Shown: piece by piece, positions 33,950-40,597 of the stretch
How positions within the stretch are numbered: the stretch's first letter is position 1
Layout of the letters: every line of letters begins with the position of its first letter
Assembly: GCA_937886715.1 (NCBI GenBank)
Contig: CAKZZD010000002.1
Span: 62,001 to 126,000, forward strand
From: an uncultured Bacteroidales bacterium
Lineage (GTDB): Bacteria > Bacteroidota > Bacteroidia > Bacteroidales > P3
Direction of reading: 5' to 3'
Length of the DNA: 64,000 bases
Program-made: the position numbers and the translations under genes
The notes under the pieces: generated by a model
Seen by the model: the letters and a program-made list of their open reading frames with translations, nothing else
Told to the model about the DNA's origin: nothing
Databases searched by the model: none

Positions 33950-34642
33950 TCAGGCGATGGTGCCCGTGGCGATGTAGGAGGTCGGTGAACACTCCCCGGG
34001 ATGCAGCTTCACGCCGGTGCCCTCCACCAGCAAGATCTCCTCTACGGAGGTCATGACGAACCCCCAGACGTATACCGTCTTGCCGACCCAGTTCGGTGGC
34101 ACCGTATCTGTGACTGTGGTGTCTGTGCGTTTGGCGGTGCCGATGGAGCATTCGTCCCTGTCGGGACAATAGGCCGCGACATAAACCACGTCATCGTCGT
34201 ATGCGCCGAATTCAGGGGTGAGGGGAGAGTTGATTGACACCTTCACCGCCTGGCTCTCTTCGAACGAGGCGTTGCTGAACTCCACATAGGGGGTGCGACC
34301 TTCTGAGAGGATGAGGTGCTCATAGTCGGGAGTGGCGATGCCGGATGCGGCGTCATACTGCATAAGCCGGTTGTTGCGTCGGCTGAAGATATTGGTGGGA
34401 GAGGTCAGCGGTACGCCGGAGGCGGAGTTGTGGAGGCCGATGTTGATGATGCCGTTGAGGGCGCGAGCGAGGCGCATGGCGGCCTTGAATCTGGCGCGTG
34501 CCGCCAGCTGCTTGGGGGTGCGGGGGTTGCTGTTGTGGTCGTTGTACGCCGAAAAGATCTGAACGCCGTTGACCACGCGTCCCACCACTTTGCCGATTTT
34601 ACCACTTTGGTCGCCGAGGATGTTTTTGTTTGTCTTTGCCAT
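33950..34642 (-). CDS. DUF6266 family protein
   Basis: 230 aa. The opening GKIGKVVGRVVNGVQIFSAY and the following NPRTPKQLAARARFKAAMRL are the hallmark of DUF6266, a Bacteroidales family of unknown function often found near phage-like or mobile genes. No signal peptide. It stands alone on the minus strand inside the polysaccharide region with its own terminator. A distant architectural relative lies at 50754. Confidence 0.8.
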   Translation of the reverse strand: MAKTNKNILGDQSGKIGKVVGRVVNGVQIFSAYNDHNSNPRTPKQLAARARFKAAMRLARALNGIINIGLHNSASGVPLTSPTNIFSRRNNRLMQYDAASGIATPDYEHLILSEGRTPYVEFSNASFEESQAVKVSINSPLTPEFGAYDDDVVYVAAYCPDRDECSIGTAKRTDTTVTDTVPPNWVGKTVYVWGFVMTSVEEILLVEGTGVKLHPGECSPTSYIATGTIA

Positions 34643-34696
34643 AATGTTAAAAAATTTAAAGGTTAATAAATGTTTTTTTACGTTTGGAGCAGGTCA

Positions 34697-34718
34697 TGCA
34701 TTAACGCATTCACACACT
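34697..34718 (+). repeat. CGCATTC-type repeat, intergenic copy
   Basis: ATGCATTAACGCATTC then ACACAC. Same sequence type as the three insertions in ugd, but here between genes. Confidence 0.7.
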
Positions 34719-34961
34719 CTTTTCGTCGTCCTCGAGGTTGACTGAAACGTTACACAAACAATATAAGGCCAAAAGAGCCGATGGGCTCAAAACTATCCTA
34801 ACTTCACACTAATTCACATATATTCTCACATATCACAGATGACGACTTCTATTAATGGCTAGCGGTTAAAGCCTCAAATTCTCATATTCTAAGCGATGGC
34901 TCGCCAAGTTGGAAAGGAAGTCGGCAACAAGTCGGCAACAGGTAGCCAGGAGGTAGGCAGT

Positions 34962-34994
34962 GCAGATGATTGGTGAATAGTTTCGCGAGCATCT
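34962..34994 (+). repeat. 33-bp repeat, left copy 1
   Basis: Starts GCAGATGATTGGTGAATAGT and ends CGCGAGCATCT. Preceded by a block of GTCGGCAACA/GGTAGGCAG repeats. Confidence 0.8.
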
Positions 34995-35063
34995 CGGAAT
35001 AAAAAGAGATTGCGAAAAAGTGCGAAAAGGCAAAATCAATGCGAAAATAAAAGCGGTAGTCCT

Positions 35064-35096
35064 GCAGATGATTGGTGAATAGTTTCGCGAGCATCT
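35064..35096 (+). repeat. 33-bp repeat, left copy 2
   Basis: Identical to the copy at 34962. Followed by an inverted pair around AAAGCTCGCTTTTGAAGTGC. Confidence 0.8.
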
Positions 35097-35326
35097 TAAA
35101 AGCTCGCTTTTGAAGTGCTCTCAAAACTATAAACCTTTGTCCCGACAAAGCAATCCATAGGATTGTCATCTGCAACAAGGCAATCAATCAGATGAGTACT
35201 ATAAAGTTTTCGGGAATTTCGTTTTTTTCGGATGATTTTCGGAATCAAAAGAAAGAGTTTCCGCGTATTCCGCGGTTTATGCAACTTTTCGCGATAAAAC
35301 ATAACCAACCTTATGCATACTGAGCG

Positions 35327-36616
35327 ATGAAAGTCGTCGACAAGAAATATATACTCCCCTTCATCCTGGTCACCACCTGCTTTGCCTTGTGGGGATTTGC
35401 CAACGACATCACCAACCCCATGGTGAAGTCGTTCAGCAAGATTTTTCGCATGAGCGTTACCCAGGGGGCGCTGGTGCAGGTGGCCTTCTATGGCGGCTAC
35501 TTCTGTATGGCGCTTCCTGCTGCCATGTTCATCAGACGCTTCAGCTATAAATCTGGAATTCTGATGGGGTTGGGCCTTTATGCCGTGGGAGCACTGATGT
35601 TTCTCCCTGCCGCACGTCTGGGTAGCTATTGGCCCTTTCTCGCAGCATACTTCATCCTTACCTGCGGCCTCTCCTTCCTTGAGACCAGTGCCAACCCTTT
35701 CATCCTTTTGATGGGTGAAAAAGAAACTGCCACGCGACGACTCAACTTGGCCCAGAGTTTCAACCCTATCGGATCACTTTGTGGCATGTTTGTGGCCATG
35801 AACTTCATCCAGGCCCGCATGAACCCGATGTCCTCTGGCGAACGTGCCACCTTGGATGATGCCACGTTTCAGGCCGTCAAGGCGGCCGACCTCGACATCG
35901 TCGTCAAGCCGTATGCCGTCATCGGGATGGTGATCATACTTATCTTCGTATTGATACTGATCACTAAGATCCCTCTGCGTAAGAATGACGACAGCTGCGT
36001 CTCGCTCGCCTTCTGGCCTTCTGTCAAGAGGCTCTTCGCCAACAAGGCCTATCGGGAGGGGGTGATCGCACAATTCTTCTATGTAGGGGCACAGATCACC
36101 TGCTGGACCTTTATCATACAATATGGAACCCACGTCTTTATGACCGAAGGTATGGAGGAACAGGCTGCAGAAATCCTGTCGCAGCGGCTCAACATCATAG
36201 CCATGGTGCTCTTTTGTTGCAGTCGTTTCATCTGCACCGCCCTGATGAAGCGTTTCCGCCCTGTATCGATGCTGTCGGCGTTCGCCAGCGTAGCTATCGT
36301 GCTGTTGCTGGTGGTCATACTGATAGGCGGACGAGTGGGGGTCTACAGTCTCGTGGCCATCTCCGCTTGTATGAGCCTGATGTTCCCCACTATCTATGGC
36401 CTGGCGCTGAAAGATGTGGGCCCTGATGCCGAAGTGGGTTCTGCCGGACTTATCATGGCCATCCTTGGCGGAAGTCTACTCCCTCCAATCCAGGCCCTGA
36501 TCATCGACGGTGGACATCCGTCCCTGTCGTTCGTCGTCCCCTGCTTCTGCTTCTTCGTCGTGCTGGCCTACGCGTTGCGTCGTAGCCATAAACCGTCAAC
36601 AGACATCAAACCATGA
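35327..36616 (+). CDS. fucP: L-fucose/sugar:H+ symporter, FucP-like MFS
   Basis: 429 aa with about 12 hydrophobic segments. Opening LPFILVTTCFALWGFANDIT is the FucP/GluP signature, with NPMVKSFSKIF and FLETSANPFILLMGE also conserved. It should import L-fucose or a related hexose with protons. The next gene overlaps by 4 bp and a mutarotase follows, which supports fucose as substrate. The cassette is bracketed by direct repeats (34962-35096 and 38359-38391). Confidence 0.9.
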   Translation: MKVVDKKYILPFILVTTCFALWGFANDITNPMVKSFSKIFRMSVTQGALVQVAFYGGYFCMALPAAMFIRRFSYKSGILMGLGLYAVGALMFLPAARLGSYWPFLAAYFILTCGLSFLETSANPFILLMGEKETATRRLNLAQSFNPIGSLCGMFVAMNFIQARMNPMSSGERATLDDATFQAVKAADLDIVVKPYAVIGMVIILIFVLILITKIPLRKNDDSCVSLAFWPSVKRLFANKAYREGVIAQFFYVGAQITCWTFIIQYGTHVFMTEGMEEQAAEILSQRLNIIAMVLFCCSRFICTALMKRFRPVSMLSAFASVAIVLLLVVILIGGRVGVYSLVAISACMSLMFPTIYGLALKDVGPDAEVGSAGLIMAILGGSLLPPIQALIIDGGHPSLSFVVPCFCFFVVLAYALRRSHKPSTDIKP

Positions 36617-37851
36617 ACGATAAACATTCAAAAAGGCCTAAGGTCTTCGTCAGCGGCTGCTACGACCTGCTGCATAGCGGTCATGTCGAGTTTTTCCGGC
36701 AGGCGGCGCAATATGGCGATCTCTATGTGGGCATCGGTAGCGACAAGACCTATCTGGGCTACAAACACCGCAAGACGGTATATGCCGAGCAGGAGCGCCT
36801 CTTTATGGTCAAGAGCATCCGCTATGTCAAAGATGCCTATATCAATGCTGGTAGTGGTGTGATGGACTTCGTCCCCACGCTGGATGTCGTTAAGCCCGAC
36901 ATCTTCGTGGTCAATGAAGACGGCAGCCTGCCCGAGAAGGAGAAGGTCTGTCGCGAACGCGGCATCAAATATGTGGTGCTTCGTCGCAACCCCCATGAAG
37001 GACTCGTAGCCCGTTCCAGCACCGACCTCAAGAAGGTGGAGAGCCAGATTCCCACGCGACTCGACCTCGCAGGCACTTGGATTGACCAGTCCTACGTTTC
37101 TCAGTTCGCCCCCGGATGGGCCATCACCATCTCCTTGGAGCCCACCTTCGAGATACGCGAACGCTGTGGCTTGAGCACCTCCACGCGCAACGCCATCAGG
37201 AAGATCTGGCCCTATCAGCTCCCCAATATGGACCCCGAGATGTTGGCGAAGCTGGTGTTCTGTTTTGAAAACGACCCGGAACGTAGCGACGGCATCATCA
37301 GTGGCGCGCAGGATGCCATCGGCATCTGTTTCCCGGGCCTCTGCCGACACTACTACGACAACCGTTTTTGGCCAGAGAAGATAGAAACCTGCTCGGACGA
37401 GCATATCTTGAGCTGGTTGGAATCACATCTGGTGATGATACCTATGGAGCCTCGTCGTCCCGGATGTAGCGTTGTGGAGGGGAAGGACATCACGTTGGAC
37501 AAGGTCAAAGCCTTGACACAGGCTGCCGACGACTGCTGGGCTGCCATCATGTCATGCGATCTCGCCGCCTTCGCCAAAGCATATAAGGACAGTTTCAATG
37601 CACAGGTGGCCATGTTCCCAGGGATGGTCCATCCTGTGGAAGAATTAGGGGATAGTGCGGTGGGACAGTTGAAAGCTTGTGACATTCAGAACACTATCGA
37701 TAAGTGGTCGGCAGAGCCGGGCGTGATGGCATGGAAAATGCCAGGCGCAGGTGGAGGTGGTTACCTTGCCTGTGTCGTTGACGATGCAGATGCCTTCATT
37801 TCTCTTCATCCGGAGGCCATTAAGCTGACTATCAGGCGGCCTGGATTTTGA
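36613..37851 (+). CDS. Cytidylyltransferase-like domain fused to GHMP sugar kinase
   Basis: 412 aa. Residues about 1-140 form a nucleotidyltransferase domain (VFVSGCYDLLHSGHVEFFRQ with the HxGH motif, GIGSDKTY). Residues about 150-412 form a GHMP kinase (RLDLAGTWIDQ, SGAQDAIGICFPG, and the glycine loop GAGGGGYLACVV). The pair of activities would phosphorylate a sugar at C1 and then activate it with a nucleotide. Overlap with fucP and the adjacent mutarotase suggest L-fucose. It is not the Fkp type, whose first domain belongs to another family. Confidence 0.8.
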   Translation: MNDKHSKRPKVFVSGCYDLLHSGHVEFFRQAAQYGDLYVGIGSDKTYLGYKHRKTVYAEQERLFMVKSIRYVKDAYINAGSGVMDFVPTLDVVKPDIFVVNEDGSLPEKEKVCRERGIKYVVLRRNPHEGLVARSSTDLKKVESQIPTRLDLAGTWIDQSYVSQFAPGWAITISLEPTFEIRERCGLSTSTRNAIRKIWPYQLPNMDPEMLAKLVFCFENDPERSDGIISGAQDAIGICFPGLCRHYYDNRFWPEKIETCSDEHILSWLESHLVMIPMEPRRPGCSVVEGKDITLDKVKALTQAADDCWAAIMSCDLAAFAKAYKDSFNAQVAMFPGMVHPVEELGDSAVGQLKACDIQNTIDKWSAEPGVMAWKMPGAGGGGYLACVVDDADAFISLHPEAIKLTIRRPGF

Positions 37852-37882
37852 TTCATACGGGTATATTTGTAAAAGAAAAACC

Positions 37883-38206
37883 ATGAAGCGTTACTGTCAG
37901 TATTTGCAGCTTGTCGACGACGAAGAAAAAATCTCCGAATATGTGTCTGCCCATACCCATGTGTGGCCGGAGGTCATCGAAGGCCAGCGTGAGGTCGGCA
38001 TCCTGGATATGCAGATATACCGGCATGGCCGCAGTCTCTTCATGATCATGGACACTGTCGACGGGTTCGACTTCGTCCGTGATATGGCCCGACTGGCCAC
38101 CTTGCCCCGCCAGGCCGAATGGGAAGCCTATGTCAGCCAGTTTCAGGGCGCCAGCTCCGCTGCTCGCAGCGACGAGAAATGGCATCTGATGGATCGTATT
38201 TTTTAA
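37883..38206 (+). CDS. L-rhamnose/L-fucose mutarotase family protein
   Basis: 107 aa, family length. Conserved segments: MKRYCQYLQLVDDEEKISEY, the active-site HTHVWPEV, and EKWHLMDRIF at the end. It interconverts alpha and beta anomers of a 6-deoxysugar, supplying the form needed by the kinase. It ends the fucose cassette (31 bp after the fusion gene). A TATATTTG at 37862-37869 might be an internal promoter. Confidence 0.88.
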   Translation: MKRYCQYLQLVDDEEKISEYVSAHTHVWPEVIEGQREVGILDMQIYRHGRSLFMIMDTVDGFDFVRDMARLATLPRQAEWEAYVSQFQGASSAARSDEKWHLMDRIF

Positions 38207-38623
38207 TAATAGGTAGGGGATGGCTTTTCGACATTTTTTTGAGCCAGTGATATTAAACCTGAAACACAACATCTTGGATCCGCATAAGTTTGAAATAAAA
38301 AGAGATCCCGAAAAAGCCCTAAAATCCGAAAAAAAACGAAAAAATGAGAGGTGGCCATGCAGATGATAGGTGAATAGTTTCGTGAGCATCTAAAAAGCGC
38401 ACTTTTAGAAGTGCTCCCAAACCTATTCATTGATTGCAATGAAAGGCTCAAATTCTTATCAAATCTCAGCAATGCTTCACCAGATGGACAGGAGGTCGGC
38501 AGGAGGTAGGCAACAAGTCGGCAGGAGGTCGGCAGTGCGGGTAGTGGTGTCACGCAGATTTTCTATGACTATCTATCGTGTGTCAAAAAACAGCGTACCG
38601 GCCTTGCAAATGATTATGATAAA
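38207..38623. other. Repeat-rich intergenic region at right edge of fucose cassette
   Basis: About 415 bp, no credible gene. It contains the third copy of the 33-bp repeat (38359-38391), with the same AAGCGCACTTTTAGAAGTGC inverted pair after it, and GGTCGGCAGGAGGTAGGCAA repeats at 38489-38536 as on the left side. Confidence 0.65.
38359..38391 (+). repeat. 33-bp repeat, right copy
   Basis: GCAGATGATAGGTGAATAGT then TTCGTGAGCATCT; two differences from the left copies. Same orientation as those, so the fucose genes lie between direct repeats. Confidence 0.8.
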
Positions 38624-38884
38624 GTGGATTTTCAGGTAGGCGATGTTTTTGAGCTTGGATTCTGCTTAACTACGAGTGCTGCCCCTACGTGGGGTGATGA
38701 CACATCTGTCAGCCTGTATCGTATTACCCCACTTGATGTGGCAAATACCAAGGCAAGAGCGATGTATTGGGTGAATAACAATACTGAATTTCAAGTAACT
38801 TTTCTTCAAGATGCACGATTCCGTATAGCGTCCATAAATGATAGAGAAGGAGGAAAGAAAGAGATCATAATGGAAGAAATATAA
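38624..38884 (+). CDS. Hypothetical protein or 3' gene fragment
   Basis: Open from a GTG at 38624 (86 aa), but the same frame is open back to about 38510 (VTQIFYDYLSCVKKQRTGLA), so it may be the end of a larger truncated gene. Mostly beta-type sequence (DDTSVSLYRITPLDVANTKA). Followed immediately by the rmlA remnant. Function unknown. Confidence 0.4.
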   Translation: MDFQVGDVFELGFCLTTSAAPTWGDDTSVSLYRITPLDVANTKARAMYWVNNNTEFQVTFLQDARFRIASINDREGGKKEIIMEEI

Positions 38885-38910
38885 CAAACGCCTTCTGGCA
38901 CTTACATGTA

Positions 38911-39030
38911 GCCGGAGGCTCCGGCACGCGGCTATACCCGATTACCAAGGGTGTAAGCAAACAGTTGTTGCCCATCTATGACAAGCCGATGGTGTATTAC
39001 CCCATCAGTGCGCTGATGCTGGCAGAATAA
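38911..39030 (+). pseudogene. rmlA fragment (glucose-1-phosphate thymidylyltransferase)
   Basis: Thirty-nine codons reading AGGSGTRLYPITKGVSKQLL then PIYDKPMVYYPISALMLAE, then stop. This is the N-terminal nucleotide-binding part of RmlA lacking the start codon, the first few residues and everything after about residue 50. The stop codon directly adjoins the leader sequence that precedes fnlA, so a recombination joined the two. Confidence 0.92.
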
Positions 39031-39053
39031 ACGAAATAAACAATAACGATTAT
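39031..39053 (+). repeat. Shared leader sequence before fnlA
   Basis: ACGAAATAAACAATAACGAT just before the ATG; the same segment precedes the genes at 46456 and 47962. Confidence 0.75.
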
Positions 39054-40148
39054 ATGAGCATTTTTAAAGACAAGGTATTATTGATAACAGGTGGCACTGG
39101 CTCTTTCGGCAATGCAGTGCTCAACCGTTTCCTGCGCACTGACATCGGCGAGATCCGTATCTTCTCGCGCGACGAGAAGAAGCAGGACGATATGCGCCAT
39201 GACTTTCAGGCACGGATGCCGGAGGTGGCAAACAAGATCAAGTTCTACATCGGTGACGTGCGCAACAAGAGCACGCTGAAATATGCGATGAAGGGCGTGG
39301 ACTACGTCTTCCACGCCGCTGCGCTCAAGCAGGTGCCTTCGTGTGAGTTCTTCCCGATGGAGGCGGTCAAGACCAACGTCATCGGCACGGACAATACGCT
39401 CGATGCCGCTATTGATGCAGGCGTCAAGTGCGTCATCTGCCTCTCCACCGACAAGGCCGCCTACCCCATCAACGCGATGGGCATCACCAAGGCCATCGAA
39501 GAGAAGGTGGCCATCGCCAAAAGTCGCTACAGTGGCGATACGAAGATCTGCTGCACCCGCTACGGCAATGTGATGTGCTCGCGTGGCAGTGTCATTCCTC
39601 TCTGGATCGACCAGATCCGCAAGGGCAACCCCATCACGCTCACGGAGCCGAAGATGACGCGCTTCATCATGAGCCTCGAAGAGGCCGTCGACCTGGTGCT
39701 CTTCGCCTTCGAGAACGGAGAGAATGGCGACATCCTCGTGCAGAAGGCACCGGCCTGCACCATCCAGACGCAAGCCGAGGCAGTGTGTGAACTGTTTGGT
39801 GGACAGTCGAAGTACGCCGGTAACGGCGATGCTTCAATTGTTGCAAAACAACTGAAAGAGGACATCAAGGTCATCGGCATCCGCCACGGCGAGAAGATGT
39901 ACGAGACGCTCCTCACCAAGGAAGAGGCAGCCAAGGCGGTGGATATGGGCAACTTCTACCGCGTGCCGGCCGACAACCGCGACCTCAACTACGACAAGTA
40001 CTTCAAGGAGGGTGACGCCAAGCGCGCCACCATCGAGGAATTCAACTCAGACAACACCCGCCGGCTGAACCTCGAGGAGACCAAGGAGAAGATTGCCTCG
40101 CTGGAGTATATCCAGAACGAATTGGCTGGAATTCCTAACTTGGTGTAA
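39054..40148 (+). CDS. fnlA: UDP-GlcNAc 4,6-dehydratase/5-epimerase (FnlA/CapE/WbjB)
   Basis: 364 aa. Extended SDR with GGTGSFGNAVLNRFL, SRDEKKQDDMRHDF, HAAALKQVPSCEF and STDKAAYPINAMGITKA, where the usual SDR Tyr of YxxxK is Met, as in the CapE subgroup. It makes the first intermediate of UDP-N-acetyl-L-fucosamine from UDP-GlcNAc. fnlB and fnlC follow in order, interrupted only by the GxxExxY element. The shared leader (39031-39053) supplies its 5' end. Confidence 0.93.
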   Translation: MSIFKDKVLLITGGTGSFGNAVLNRFLRTDIGEIRIFSRDEKKQDDMRHDFQARMPEVANKIKFYIGDVRNKSTLKYAMKGVDYVFHAAALKQVPSCEFFPMEAVKTNVIGTDNTLDAAIDAGVKCVICLSTDKAAYPINAMGITKAIEEKVAIAKSRYSGDTKICCTRYGNVMCSRGSVIPLWIDQIRKGNPITLTEPKMTRFIMSLEEAVDLVLFAFENGENGDILVQKAPACTIQTQAEAVCELFGGQSKYAGNGDASIVAKQLKEDIKVIGIRHGEKMYETLLTKEEAAKAVDMGNFYRVPADNRDLNYDKYFKEGDAKRATIEEFNSDNTRRLNLEETKEKIASLEYIQNELAGIPNLV

Positions 40149-40153
40149 TGCAT

Positions 40154-40583
40154 AACATCTAAAAACACGGAAAATACGAATAAGGATGGCCTTGCTTTAT
40201 CCTGAGGAGTCATATAAGATAAATGGAGCCATTTTTGAGGTTCATAAGGAACTTGGGCCAGGCCTTTTGGAGAAGGTCTATCAAGAAGCCCTCGAAAAAG
40301 AACTAAGAAGTCAGGGCATTCCTTTTGAGCGTGAGAAAAGCTTCACCATTGTGTATAAAGGCGAAGCTCTTGAACAGAAGTACATCGCAGACTTTGTAAT
40401 TTACGACAAGATAGTCGTAGAATTGAAAGCCGTTGATGAACTTCTTCCGGTTCACACAGCCCAAGTCATCAATTATCTTGCTATCACAGGGTATCGACTT
40501 GGTCTGTTGGTGAACTTCAACGCTCGACAAGTAAAACCCGAACGAATAGTTCGGTATTAGTGTTTTTAGTTTTTTTCGATGTT
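40154..40583 (+). mobile_element. GxxExxY-bearing palindromic element (copy A)
   Basis: Left end AACATCTAAAAACACGGAAA (40154 on) and right end ATTAGTGTTTTTAGTTTTTT then TCGATGTT (to 40583) are imperfect inverted repeats. Between them lies only the 124-aa GxxExxY gene. The same ends, joined without a gene, form the 56-60 bp copies B and D. Insertion is between fnlA and fnlB, 5 bp after the fnlA stop. Confidence 0.65.
40186..40560 (+). CDS. GxxExxY protein (PDDEXK_3 family)
   Basis: 124 aa. Family signature NGAIFEVHKELGPGLLEKVY and the nuclease-like core KYIADFVIYDKIVVELKAVD (D...ExK). Function in the cell is unknown; members are small, stand-alone and widespread in Bacteroidota. This gene has no relation to FucNAc synthesis but interrupts the fnl operon, and it sits within inverted-repeat ends, so it is most simply cargo or the enzyme of a mobile repeat. 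Confidence 0.93.
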   Translation: MALLYPEESYKINGAIFEVHKELGPGLLEKVYQEALEKELRSQGIPFEREKSFTIVYKGEALEQKYIADFVIYDKIVVELKAVDELLPVHTAQVINYLAITGYRLGLLVNFNARQVKPERIVRY

Positions 40584-40597
40584 AAACTAAGAATAAG

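Larger units (their letters stand above)
34643..35326. other. Repeat-rich intergenic region
   Basis: 684 bp without a credible gene. It holds a fourth CGCATTC-type repeat (34697-34718), AT-rich TTCACA-type repeats near 34800-34840, GTCGGCAACA repeats (34920-34960) and two copies of a 33-bp repeat (34962, 35064). A minus-strand open frame here repeats MLAKLFTNHL twice, but this is just the translation of the 33-bp repeat. Confidence 0.6.

Noticed and set aside
34882..35187. Minus-strand ORF with repeated MLAKLFTNHL.
   Set aside because: The peptide is a translation of the 33-bp DNA repeat; a similar peptide appears at the third copy near 38360. No independent coding evidence.
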